Source: Bilabrum cf. latius
Lineage: Eukaryota; Bigyra: Bicosoecida; Bigyra; Bicosoecida
Reading direction: 5' to 3'
DNA length: 64,000 nucleotides
Assembly (NCBI GenBank): GCA_965178125.1
Contig: OZ237756.1
Coordinates: forward strand, 620,001-684,000
Position 1 is the first letter of the stretch. Each line of letters starts with the position of its first letter. The position numbers and the translations under genes were made by a program. The notes below the pieces were generated by a model that made no database searches, was not told the DNA's origin, and saw only the letters and a program-made list of their open reading frames with translations. Positions 42,810 to 53,109 of the stretch are shown here, one piece after another.

Positions 42810-45587
42810 ATGAATAATAAAAACCTCGTTAGTTTCCCCATCAAGCACAATCAAAAAATACCTGATGTTAAAAGCTGGCGATATCTCACCAAACCCGAGC
42901 CTAAACGATTTAATAATCAGAATATGGCTATTATCACCGGAGAAATTAATAATATAACCGTGTTTGATATTGATTCATATAAATGGAGCGATAAGAAGGA
43001 GCATTTATTCATCAAGAAATTTTCAGATGACTTTGTGAAGCGGTTCAACACATTCACGGTTAAAACAGCGGGTGGAGGGTATCATCTATATTTTAAATAT
43101 GATTAGAATATATTAACTACCACCAATAGAGATATTGACGTTGATATTAGGAATGATGGGGCTTATGTAGTGGCACCACCAAGTGGCATAAATGGGTCAA
43201 AATACGAAGTTATTAATAATGTAGAAATAAAAAAATGTCCTAAGGAGCTTTATAAATTTTATGAAAAGTATATTATTAAATCCTCTAAGAAATCCAACGT
43301 AAAAGGGGCGAGTAAAAGGATATCAAAAATTGATAATCAAGATGTGAATAACTGTATGATGAAATTCATTTTAAATGGTAAAGACTGGTCAATTATATTA
43401 AATAGACTAGATAAGAAATATTTAAATAATTATAGTGATTGGTATAAAGCAACCCTAGCGAGTAAATATTTAGGATTTAAGAAGGAATGGTAGGAGTGGA
43501 GCAAGAAGGGCAATAAATACGACTACCACAAAAATAACAAGGTGTGGAACTCTATCCATTATTTTGATAAGTTAAAAACCTTTAATTTAGTTAATTCAAT
43601 AATTTAGAATGATAAAAGTTTAAAGGCATTTGTGAAGGATAAGTATATTTCAAAGTGTTATTATCGTCCTTATGACGAGAATATTAACGGGTATACAGAA
43701 ATTAATAAACCTAAATTAGATGATATAGAGAAGCCCGAACGATTTTTTAAATATGAATATAATTATGTGGTAAAAAGTGATACAGGAACAGGTAAAACAA
43801 CAGCATTTAAGAAATACATTAAACAGGTTCAAACGCCGTTCTTATCCATTGTATCCCGTGTATGTTTAGGCACAGAGCAATACGAGAGCTTTTTAAATGA
43901 AGATATTAAATGTGAGTTCTACCAGAATAAAACTTTTGATTTTGGATAGTCTCTTATTATTACGCCGGAAAGTATCCCCCAAATTGTGAATTATGATTTT
44001 TCTAAATACATCGTATTCTTGGATGAATTCAATAGCATTATAGAGCATATATTAAGTTCTACTACGATGAATAATAATAGGGTTCTTGTATTATTTATTA
44101 TTTTAAAAATGATAAGGACGTGTAAATAGTTTATTGCTGTAGATGCTGACATATCCCAGATAGCGATGAAATTTTTAAAATGTGCTGGAGTAGAATTTAG
44201 CTTCATTAAGAATAAATATAAGCATTTTAAGGACGTAAAAGTATATTTTGAAAAAGACCAATAGAAATTTTACGATAAATTAAAAAGTGAAGATAAATTT
44301 ATACTGGCGTGTGATAGCAAGAAGAACGCAGATACATTTTATAAAATGTTATGTAAAGATGGTATAGAGGACGTTAAATTAATTACTAGTGATTTATTAC
44401 CTGATGAAGATGTGAGCTTAGATAAATATGATAAAATTATATTTAGTCCTAAAGTCATTTACGGATTAGATAGTGTAATGGAACGCCCAGTGTATGGATT
44501 ATATAAAGGAAAAACGATTCTACCGCCGTAGATGATGTAGCAACTGGCAAGATGTAGAAATCCCGAATATATGAATATATATTTTGAAGATGTAAAATCC
44601 ATTTATCCAAGATATGAGAATTTAAAGGAGGTATAGACGACCTTAAATATGGAAATTAACGCATAGACAGATTTATATACTAAATTAGAAAAATACGAAA
44701 AAAGGATAATGTAGGAGAATGATATTGACATTGATATTTTTGAGGGAGAAGATGATGAAGAGATAGCCCATAAAGCAATGATAGAGGCATCATACAAGGT
44801 TTATTTACCACTCAAGAAATTATATAATTTCAAATGTGATACATACGAAACAAATAAATATATTCATTTATAGCTTATTCTTAAAAACAGGGGTGCCGAT
44901 GTATAGGTGGATAAGGAATTACCACAACGAATGAATAAATAGCAGATGAAAGAGGCGACAATGGAGATACTACAAGAAAAGATTGATTCATTTGATGTAG
45001 AGAACGACCATATAAAAAGAAGAATTGAAATTTTAGGGCTACCAGAGACAGCCATAACGGAGGATATTAAAATGTTATTAATTGATAATTACAAATTAAT
45101 GAATTATTTTAATTATGCTAATTTCAAGAGAAAAGATAAATATAAACTAATGACAGAATTAAAGGATAGAAAGGATTTTAAGGATGAGAAAGCAAAAAGT
45201 ACAAAGAATAAAATAATCATATTATAGGAGATGTTATAGACGCTTAAATTGAATAAATTTGATTTAAGTTATACACGTAAAAATGAGAAATCCATTAAAT
45301 ATATAGAAATGGGTAAAAGATATGTAGAAGTAAGCGGGGCGAGATTATAGAAGCCAATAGAAACCGATAGTGAATTACACGGGGCAATCGTAAAATTATA
45401 TAAGTAGTTATTTGGAAATATTAAAACCTCTTGGAGTATGGGAAATAAAAAGGATAAAAAGGATAGAGAATTAAGAATTAAATTCACCAAGGAGAAAGAA
45501 TTATTTGATGAAGTTTATAAATATTAGTATCCCGAAATGAAGGACGTATACAAGGAATCCAACGAACGATTAGATTAGAATATTTAA
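42810..45587 (+). CDS. PrimPol - SF2 (origin-binding-protein-like) helicase, element B
   Basis: 925 aa to TAA at 45585, with about 25 UAG-Gln codons. PrimPol half: VFDIDSYK near residue 52, KTAGGGYHLYFKYD, DVDIRNDGAYVVAPPSG. Helicase half: Walker A DTGTGKTTAF near 325, LSIVSRVCLG, Walker B/DEAD-like VFLDEFNSII near 404, FSPKVIYGLDSVMERP near 551 and the motif LPP-Q-MM-Q-QLARCRNP. It is colinear with the element L protein (242-3040); at the last motif UAG and CAA exchange places in three columns. A UAG also falls between FDFG and SLIITPES. Likely initiator/helicase-primase. Confidence 0.88.
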
Positions 45588-45645
45588 TACCTTTTTTATG
45601 TGTTTAAAATAACTTAAACATTATATATTTATATAATATATAGTG

Positions 45646-45948
45646 ATGAGCGATATTTAGAGTTCAAGCAATACATAGGAACAACCAAAAATTAATTATA
45701 TGTAGGAATATTACAAAACAAACAAAGACAAATGGAATAAAAAATATTTAGCTAGAGGAAATGAAAAAGTTAAATGCGATGTGTGTGATTGTTATTATAG
45801 AAGGAAGGACAGAACGAGACACGAACGAACGAAGAAACACCAAAAAAATCTCAAAGAACCAAAAAAGGATATACTAGAGGAATATATCAAGAAACTTAAT
45901 CAAACCCTGCTTAATAGCGGGATTAAACCACCGGAGATATCAATTTAA
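45646..45948 (+). CDS. small C2H2-type zinc-finger protein, element B
   Basis: 100 aa to TAA. UAGs near the start (MSDI-Q-SSSNT-Q-EQPK, NYM-Q-EYYK). EYYKTNKDKWNKKY helix, then CDVCDCYYRRKDRTRHERTK with a second His at KKH. This pattern is shared with the element A protein at 32625-32897. Probable DNA-binding regulator. Its promoter block is at 45600-45645. Confidence 0.72.
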
Positions 45949-45990
45949 ATCTATCTATTTATTTATTTTTTTTATAAATAAAAAGATTTT

Positions 45991-46512
45991 TCAACCTTTA
46001 ATAACCATCCAATTAGCCGACCAATCATTAGAGGAATTACCACCCGTTAAATGAATCGTAAATCCATCGGTTCCTGCTACTACGTGGGAAAATTCAACCG
46101 GCTCACTGGCGGGGGTGATTGTAGTAATAAAAACCAAATCACTAGAAGTCATACCCGGAACACTAGCAAATTCAGTAGCACCTCCACCACTCCAATTTAC
46201 CCTTCCTTTATGCGCTACGGTGTTATTTGCTACTACTTCACCTTTTACGGTTAAATCACATTCGTGACCGTCTTCATCAAAACTCATAACTAAACCAGCA
46301 GATGCGGTATTGGCACCGAATCGTAAAGCTTGACCCGAAGTGATGTAAGAAATACCCTTACTGTCAAGATGTAATCCTGCGTTGCTAACAACTACATCAC
46401 TACTATTCACAACAGCATTTACATATAGACCACTACTATCTAATCTACCAGTTGCGACATTCTTACATTGAATAGATATATCATTAGGTTGCGATAATCT
46501 TGCTAAGCTCAT
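45991..46512 (-). CDS. fibre/spike-like virion protein, element B
   Basis: 173 aa to TGA, no internal TAG. Beta-rich; LRFGANTASAGLVMSFDEDG..CDLTVKG is shared with the element A protein at 37876-38367. The C-terminus (GFTIHLTGGNSSNDWSANW) looks like a trimeric receptor-binding head. Host attachment is inferred only. Confidence 0.6.
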   Translation of the reverse strand: MSLARLSQPNDISIQCKNVATGRLDSSGLYVNAVVNSSDVVVSNAGLHLDSKGISYITSGQALRFGANTASAGLVMSFDEDGHECDLTVKGEVVANNTVAHKGRVNWSGGGATEFASVPGMTSSDLVFITTITPASEPVEFSHVVAGTDGFTIHLTGGNSSNDWSANWMVIKG

Positions 46513-46565
46513 TTTTTGTATATATAAATAAGAGAAAAACTAAAACTTATATCAAACCTATAATA

Positions 46566-47273
46566 TTAAACTTTCATTAATTTTTTAGCTCTATCTACGG
46601 CGTCCATAAAGCTATCTTTTAATGTTGGTTCATTCCATAATACAAACCTAGACCAAAAAGCGGGGGATTTATAGTCTTTAAAGTCTTCATTTATTGAATG
46701 TCTTTTAATATAATTTTTCTTTTTACGGTTTGCTTCCTTCTCTCCATCTTTATTATAATATTGTATAAAGTCCATATAAGGAGTACCATCATTCTTAATT
46801 CCACCAAAATGAACAGTAAACAGAATATTATTACCTTGAACTACTTTAATCATATATTTTTTATTTGATTTAGTTGATTTATATAAATTAAAAACTGGTT
46901 TAGGTCTAAATGATTTCACGTGTCCGTTATTAAATTTTTCCTTCATTGCTTCCTCTATTTCTTCCGTGTCTAATTCTCCAAAGGTTAAAGGGGTCTCTTT
47001 ATTTATTCTTTTAGTGGGTCTATATATATCTCCTTTTTCCTAATATCCCTTTTCTCCCTTCTAATTCTTCCAATCCTCTAATTTCCACCTTCTTAAATTT
47101 TTCTATGCTTCATTTAATTTAATTTTATCATATGTCCCCCCTAGTTTTTTATATGATTTAAAGTATGCTAATGAACGATAAGCTGAAGGCTTTTTATACG
47201 TTCTATTTACTTTCTCAACTGCCTGACGCCATAATTTAGGACTATTAATATAACTAGGTATATTATCATTCAT
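46566..47273 (-). CDS. DUF5872-like large-DNA-virus protein, element B
   Basis: 235 aa to TAA. UAGs are read through at NEA-Q-KNL and twice in the linker (KN-Q-KGEKGY-Q-EKGD). The N-terminal KPSAYRSLAYFKSYKKLGGT block is the signature I associate with DUF5872-type proteins of mimiviruses and relatives. The C-terminal half (KKKNYIKRHSINEDF..SPAFWSRFVLW) is also found in such viruses. Function is not established. Conventional reading shows only its C-terminal half. Confidence 0.65.
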
Positions 47274-47281
47274 CTATATAA

Positions 47282-47440
47282 TTAATAAAATGATAATTTT
47301 TTAATAGCGTGAGCCGTTTTCTTTCTATATTCTTCATAGAGTCTTTTATTATTTGGATTCTTCATTAATTTATTTTTTACCTTCTTTAATGCCTTCTTAA
47401 TAGCATACTAAACAAAGATATTACTAATAATATTAATCAT
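47282..47440 (-). CDS. 52-aa basic protein, element B
   Basis: ATG 47440 to TAA 47282 with one UAG (IFV-Q-YAIKK). Hydrophobic first ten residues, then Lys-rich helix. It lies between the DUF5872-like gene and PolB on the same strand, with AT-rich initiator-like DNA before it. No family recognised. Confidence 0.45.
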
Positions 47441-47467
47441 ATATTATATAATTAATAAATATTTAAT

Positions 47468-48967
47468 TCAAAGCATTAAACCGCCTTTTTTTCCTTTCCT
47501 TGATATAATTTCTTCTTTTTCATTTACGACCATTAAATCATTCTATCCGTGGATAATTAATTTCTATCCTTCTTCATTTATCTATTCTTTTTTATATTCA
47601 CCTAATTCTTTACCTACTTTAAAATTTAATCTTTTGTTAAATGTGATACTGTCGGTGTGAATTCGTATAATATGTTTAGCGTTGTTCTTATTCACTTTCT
47701 TCATCAATCGTTGTCTTCCATATGCCAGAATAAAAGGTTTCAATTTTCCCCAGCTATATTTAAAGGGTACTTTATGTTTTAAATGATAAATAAATTCTCC
47801 GTCATTATCCATTTCTACACGGTCAATATCAAATTTATCTATATTTATTTTTTTATCGTCTTTTGATGTAATTGTCTTTTTAGAGGAACTACATAATTTA
47901 CCCCATAATGAATTTAATATTTCTTTTGCTAGATATGATTTGCTTTTTAATTTGTAGAACATTGAGACATAGGATTTAAAAAGTGTTTCACTTTTGATAA
48001 ATTTATCATAGGTCATAAAATTAAATTCGTCGCTTGACATCTCTATCTCACAACCATATTTAACAAACATATTCATATCTGTAAAGACATAATAAGTAAA
48101 TTCATTTTCAAATACCTTCATCATTTGAAAGATATTCGGGTCGCATTTTCCACGGCTTACCTTACATTTATAAATCCCTATTTCGTTTTTATTATTAATC
48201 TATTTATTATCAATTGTTTTATAAATAGGATTTCCATATGGTAGTAGTGAATTAGATGACATAATGGCGGGGTAATGACTATTTATATCGTAGGTGATAA
48301 ACTCCTCATATTGTCCCTTCTTGTGATATTGAATCCCGCCACGCGTTGAACCTTCAATAAATACCGCTTCCTCTGGGGTTATATCTGGTGGGCTATCTAT
48401 CATCATATTAAACATTGTAAAGAAATGAAGGGCTGTTTGTCTGATTCCATATTTCATTACATCTAATGATGGGTTCTCGTCGTGTAATTCATCACTTGCT
48501 ATACTCAGCCTTAAGCTCCATTCTTTGATATCTTCATCCTCTGGGCATTCGTGAATGGTGTAATGAAGATAATATTTCTTTGAATGATAATCGGTTAGGC
48601 TCTCAACTCTATATTTATCTTTTTCAATTATTTCGGCTTTATCGGTTAATTTAACAACCATAGATTTATGGCACCGCACAAATAAAGGTTTCATCCTCTA
48701 GACGGCTTTAAATGAACCATCTTTATATTCTAAACAAACCCTTTTAAAACTCTTTTTTTTCCTACTTAGATAATAGACCTTTATATCGTCTTTCTCTCTA
48801 ATCTCTATATCCATTTTTAAACCTGAAACAAGTTTATAAAGGTTCTTTGTAGTTATGGGCTTACCGTTAAATACCTTTTCTAGATACTTCACGGATTGAA
48901 TGGGGTTATCATACTTTTTACCAAAGCATATATTTAATTGATTTAACACATTTTCGTAATTTATCAT
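47468..48967 (-). CDS. short family B DNA polymerase, element B
   Basis: 499 aa to TGA, shorter than the element A enzyme (613 aa). Motif A ITYDINSHYPAIM near residue 227, motif B SKSYLAKEILNSLWGKLC near 345 and motif C RIHTDSITFN near 437. UAGs occur at FKAV-Q-RMKP, DNK-Q-INN and three in the last 40 residues. The N-terminal 200 residues show no exonuclease motifs. Probably a protein-primed enzyme acting with the PrimPol/helicase; having both in one element is notable. Confidence 0.85.
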
Positions 48968-49045
48968 TTCCTATAGTATATTATATTTAATATATTTTTA
49001 AGCCATTTTAAACACATATTATAAAGTTTAAATTATAAAATGTAA

Positions 49046-49387
49046 TTATTGTTTCGGAGCAGTGAGGATTAATATAAATCTCTTCACTTGCTCATCACTT
49101 AAGAAGGTATAGCGAGAAGAAGGACTGAATAACATTACATCATCCTTTAATTTAAATGGTGAACCAGTTCGCCAGCCTATGGGGTAGAGAGAACTAACAT
49201 ACGCATCATAATTTTTTAAATGGGGCTTTTGTTTTAATAACCTCTAGATATATTTTTTTAATAAAGTCTTCATTTCTAAATCATTATATCCATCATCTGG
49301 ACGAGGAGGGAACACGAAATTATATACGGGCTTATTGTTTTTAACAAGTTGAGTTCTAACAATTTGAATATCACTTAATTTAACCAT
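49046..49387 (-). CDS. 113-aa protein, element B, unknown
   Basis: ATG 49387 to TAA 49046, one UAG (KKYI-Q-RLLKQ). FVFPPRPDDGYNDLEMKTLL and PIGWRTGSPFKLKDD segments; no family recognised. Divergent from the gene at 49480. The roughly 90 bp between hold a shared promoter region with ACGCGTTTAAAATGACTTAA. Confidence 0.55.
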
Positions 49388-49479
49388 TTTTATATATATA
49401 CTATAGATATTTTATTTTTAAGCCAAATACACGCGTTTAAAATGACTTAAAGATTTTATTTTATTATAATATATATAGA

Positions 49480-50025
49480 ATGTCAAAATTTGAGAGTTAT
49501 GAACCAAGCGAATTAATGGAACTTTTAGAAGAGGGAGCCGTAAAGAAAGCCAAGAAATATATTAATCAATTCTTCTTTAAAACTTTTAAAGGGATATTTT
49601 TTAATAATACCGTAGAAGATAAATTTGAACTAGTGGATGAAGACGAATTAAATGGTTTGTATCTAACCCCTGATATGAAAACCGACAGTGCCAAAAATCC
49701 ATTTGTTCCATACATTTATATGTTTTCTAGTGAGCCCCCGATTTATTATACAGGAAATTTTGAGAGTAAAGACCCCATAATGACAATTAAAAAGAAGGAC
49801 AAACCCATCAAATATATTAATTTGTCATACGGTCAATTTATACCCGAGGAAGTAGAGGAACCAGAAGAAGAAGAAGAACCAATAAGACCCAAGAAAAAGA
49901 CTAAGAAGAGGAACAAGAAGAAACAAAAACGTGATAATAATAGAAATGTTGAGAAACCAGATGATGAAGATGATGATGAAGAAGCCTTTAGAGAGCAACT
50001 TCAAGAAGCATTAAAAGATTTCTAA
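49480..50025 (+). CDS. 181-aa acidic/basic protein, element B
   Basis: TAA stop, no internal TAG. N-terminus (SYEPSELMELLEEGAVKKAK..YINQFFFKTFKGIFF) resembles the first 60 residues of the element A SF3 helicase (AYSSKSLMDLCNAGKQEECI..). The rest is an acidic run, a Lys-rich run and an acidic tail, with no helicase domain. It could be the adaptor part of a lost helicase or an independent small protein. Confidence 0.55.
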   Translation: MSKFESYEPSELMELLEEGAVKKAKKYINQFFFKTFKGIFFNNTVEDKFELVDEDELNGLYLTPDMKTDSAKNPFVPYIYMFSSEPPIYYTGNFESKDPIMTIKKKDKPIKYINLSYGQFIPEEVEEPEEEEEPIRPKKKTKKRNKKKQKRDNNRNVEKPDDEDDDEEAFREQLQEALKDF

Positions 50026-50137
50026 ATAATTTAATATTTATACTAATATTAAATATGATATCTTTATTAATAGTTGAACACCTTGACCATCTAATAAAAG
50101 GGCTAGAATATTAAAATATATATGGTTATCTCTATAA

Positions 50138-50275
50138 TAAAATCCATACGATGGCTATATCCACAAATTGCGTATTAGTATATGTATTATTTAGCAAAAC
50201 GTGGATGGATTAGTTTTATGAAGATGATTTGATTGATAACGTATTTCTAGCCCAAAAGTTCCTTCACTTTAGAAG
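50138..50275 (+). repeat. conserved intergenic module, copy M3
   Basis: CATACGATGGCTATATCCAC, AAATTGCGTATTAGTATATG and AGCAAAACGTGGATGGA are kept; the CTTGTGAAGG part is altered and AAAAGTTCCTTCACTTTAGA closes it. Lies between two convergent genes. Confidence 0.8.
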
Positions 50276-50347
50276 GTTGTAATATAGCCCCTTCTGACTC
50301 CCATCATCAATATGTTAAATATTAATTTTATCATTAATATCTAATTA

Positions 50348-50899
50348 TTATTTACCAATATGACATTTATAACAAATTGAATATTTCATATCTTTAATTC
50401 TAGACACTCCGCATTTTTTACACGCCTTTTTTCCATATTTTGTAATCGTATAACAAGACTTACAGGTTGTCCTCCAATCACCTCTAGCCATTTTACAAAG
50501 ACACACATCACATCTTTTTTCATTCCTCTTTTTTTCCTCTAACTTTTTCTATTTCTTTTCTAACTCAATATGTCTTATTCCTTCACAGTGCTTATTATAT
50601 CGGTCTCTTGCGACATCCTTTTTACATATTCCACACCACTAATATAAACATTTTTTACGAATTTGATTTTCTTTATCCTTTATCATCTACTTTATACAAC
50701 TAGAACCCACTTTAAAAACATATCCACTAGGGGTATGCTCTATTTCGTGCTCGGTTCGTATCTCGTGCCCACAAATACAATTACCCAATTTATCACCTTG
50801 AATAACGGTTGAGCCAATATGAATTAATTTCTTCTAAATGTCCACCCATTTTATATTACCGGTATGTTCCTATATTTGTTCAATACACTTTTTACACAT
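50348..50899 (-). CDS. multi-zinc-ribbon protein, element B
   Basis: 183 aa from ATG 50899 to TAA 50348. About five UAG-Gln codons keep it out of conventional ORF lists. Repeated Cys pairs: CKKC at the start, CICGHE, CGICKKD, CDVCLCK, CKSC, CKKCG and CYKC. This suggests four or more zinc ribbons or treble-clef fingers. Possibly transcriptional or nucleic-acid binding. Promoter word TTTAAGTCATTTTAAACG upstream. Confidence 0.65.
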
Positions 50900-50906
50900 T
50901 CTCTAT

Positions 50907-50976
50907 ATAATATCTATATAATATAATCTTTAAGTCATTTTAAACGCGTTATATTATAAAAAAGGGGCTTAAAAAT
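50907..50976 (-). promoter_or_regulatory. 70-bp promoter repeat P1
   Basis: Identical to 51651-51720. Both lie directly upstream of minus-strand genes and contain TTTAAGTCATTTTAAACGCG and TATCTATATAATATAA. Confidence 0.7.
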
Positions 50977-51003
50977 AGACACTATAGAAATAGATGATTA
51001 TAT

Positions 51004-51220
51004 TAATTAATATTATTAAAATATTAATTAATTAGACCGGTTAAATAGTTCTTTGGAAAGTATGAACCTACTTTGAAAAGTATGAACCAACTTCGGAAAG
51101 TATGAACCTACTTTGAAAAGTGTGAACCAACTTCGGAAAGTATGAACCTACTTTGGAAAGTATCATTCACAGGTCATATATTTATTTAATATGTATAAAT
51201 AAATAATAAAATGATTATCT
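51004..51220. repeat. 217-bp direct repeat R1 with 20-bp iterons
   Basis: Core of about six tandem 20-bp units of the type GAAAGTATGAACCAACTTCG (51055-51160) within conserved flanks (TTAGACCGGTTAAATAGTTC before; CAGGTCATATATTTATTTAA after). Almost identical to R2 at 52561-52778. Its last bases include the stop codon of the neighbouring minus-strand gene. Confidence 0.9.
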
Positions 51221-51643
51221 AGAGACATCTATTAAATATTTGTTGAAATACGTGCCCACTATTTTATTATACTACTTCAAATGATACAGATACAGCGTCT
51301 TAAATTTATTATTTGTTTGTTTTAGACTGTCAAAACAACCATTTATATAACTTAGATATCTACTGTTTTCATCTGTGTCTTTATCCAAAACACAATCAAG
51401 TAATCCCATAGTTGTTTTCACATTTTTATAAGCGTTTAGATAATTATCATAAAAGTCTAATAGGTCTTCTAGTTCAGTTATATGATAATCTTTAGATTCT
51501 TTCTTAGTGGAGAAAATAGTGCTTTCCGTTTTCTCACGCTTTATAAAAGCCTCAGTCATTTTTTCTTCTTTTTTAAAGGCAATTTTGATTTCTTTTGATA
51601 CGAGTCTATAAAAATTGTTCATTGTATCATAATAATTATCCAT
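51215..51643 (-). CDS. 142-aa helical protein in duplicated cassette, element B
   Basis: ATG 51643 to TAA 51215 with one UAG near the end (YHLK-Q-YNK). Charged, helical (EIKIAFKKEEKMTEAFIKRE); no family recognised. Its final Arg-stop lies in repeat R1 and its promoter in repeat P2, so the gene is a self-contained cassette. Confidence 0.55.
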
Positions 51644-51650
51644 TGTGTGT

Positions 51651-51720
51651 ATAATATCTATATAATATAATCTTTAAGTCATTTTAAACGCGTTATATTA
51701 TAAAAAAGGGGCTTAAAAAT
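51651..51720 (-). promoter_or_regulatory. 70-bp promoter repeat P2
   Basis: Exact copy of 50907-50976, upstream of the gene starting at 51643 (minus) and also 28 bp before the plus-strand gene at 51748, so it may act in both directions. Confidence 0.7.
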
Positions 51721-51747
51721 TAATTACTATACATATTATATATAAAT

Positions 51748-52554
51748 ATGGACAAATAGAGATTTTCATTGACCTTTGGCGATGCTGGAGAGAATCATAT
51801 AGGTATGGAAATGTTAGGTGAAAGGCTCAAGGAGGGAGAAGGATTTAAAAATGAAGATTTGAAGGGGGTGATGGAGGTATGCGAGGAGAAAGGGTTTAAA
51901 TGTGAAATGATAAATTTAGATGAAGATGTAGATGAAGATTTAGGGGCTAGGGTATTAATAGTAAGGGAATTTTATAAAAAGAAGAAAATTAAAAAAGTCT
52001 TTGACGAGTTGAAGGGGTTAGAGTGGGACAAAAAGTATTTTGATAGAAGGCGGGGGAGGGTGTTAAATAAAAATGCCCGTCATAATTTAGTATTTATGAG
52101 TGATAATGAATAGAAAGAAGATTATGAAAAGGGATAGGGACGAGTATATGATGTGAATAAATTGAAAATGATGAAGGGAGTAAAGAAAAGGGTAGATAAA
52201 TATATAAAAATGGGAATGGATAGGGTAAAAAGTAAATCCAAAAGAGTAGATTACGTTATAGAGGGTAATAATTATTATGATTTGTCCCGCACAATGATAG
52301 GATTTCACGGTGATAGTGAAAGAAGGCGTGTAATATGTCTATCAGTCGGTGGTTATGATGAGCCTATGGCGTGGTGGTGGTTCAAAAATAGCAAGCCGTT
52401 ATGTGAGCCCCGTATTATTAAATTAAATAGTGGAGATTTATATATGATGAGTGAAAAGGCGGTTGGTAGTGATTGGAAGAAGAAGAAAGTGTCCACATTA
52501 AGACACAGTTTTGGGGAAAAAGGCATATAGGCGGGATTAAAAAAATATAAGTGA
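51748..52554 (+). CDS. putative 2OG-Fe(II) dioxygenase-like protein, element B
   Basis: 268 aa to TGA with UAGs at MDK-Q-RFS, DNE-Q-KED, KG-Q-GRV and KGI-Q-AGL. N-terminal domain begins LTFGDAGENHIGMEMLG, a motif I recall from uncharacterised giant-virus and algal proteins. C-terminal domain has IGFHGDSERRRVICLSVG (an H-x-D pair), SGDLYMMSEKAVGSDWK and a distal His in TLRHSFG. That spacing resembles the metal site of AlkB-like 2-oxoglutarate oxygenases. Substrate unknown; demethylation or hydroxylation is only a guess. It lies between repeats P2 and R2, so it may be an acquired accessory gene. Confidence 0.6.
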
Positions 52555-52560
52555 TTATAA

Positions 52561-52778
52561 TAATTAATATTATTAAAATATTAGTTAATTAGACCGGTTA
52601 AATAGTTCTTTGGAAAGTATGAACCTACTTCTGAAAGTATGAACCAACTTTGAAAAGTATGAACCAACTTTGAAAAGTGTGAAACAACTTCGGAAAGTAT
52701 GAACCAACTTCGGAAAGTATCATTTACAGGTCATATATTTATTTAATATGTATAAATAAATAATAAAATGATTATCTT
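52561..52778. repeat. 218-bp direct repeat R2 with 20-bp iterons
   Basis: Second copy of R1; iterons at about 52612-52720 differ in a few positions (GAAACAACTTCGG instead of GAACCTACTTTGG). Ends at the stop codon of the minus-strand gene 52772-53062. Confidence 0.9.
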
Positions 52779-53062
52779 GCCTTATGTAATTGAATAGGTT
52801 TCTTTTCTAATAGACAAACAGCCAAATAATGAAGTACAATGTCATCATCTCTATACTTATTCCTCGTCTATATAATACATTTATAGGTTGAATATTTGAG
52901 ATATAATAGCTTCTCTCTACTGTCCTTTTTTAATTGATTGGTGATTTCTATTACCTAATCACTGTTTGTAAAAATTACGGTCAAAACTCCATCAATTTCT
53001 GTCTGGATATAGACATCGTGTGTAGGCGGTAGATTCTCAATAATTTTATTTAACTTTTCCAT
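52772..53062 (-). CDS. 96-aa protein, element B, unknown
   Basis: ATG 53062 to TAA 52772, UAGs at NSD-Q-VIE and KCII-Q-TRN. HDVYIQTEIDGVLTVIFTN segment, then a helical half. No family recognised. The stop lies in R2 as the neighbouring cassette's stop lies in R1; TTTAAGTCATTTTAAACG is upstream. Confidence 0.5.
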
Positions 53063-53109
53063 TTGATATATATTAGTTAGTTAATATATATTTAAGTCAT
53101 TTTAAACGT

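Noticed and set aside
51055-51160. CRISPR-like array of 20-bp units
   Set aside because: Units are directly adjacent with no spacers; it is a tandem iteron array.
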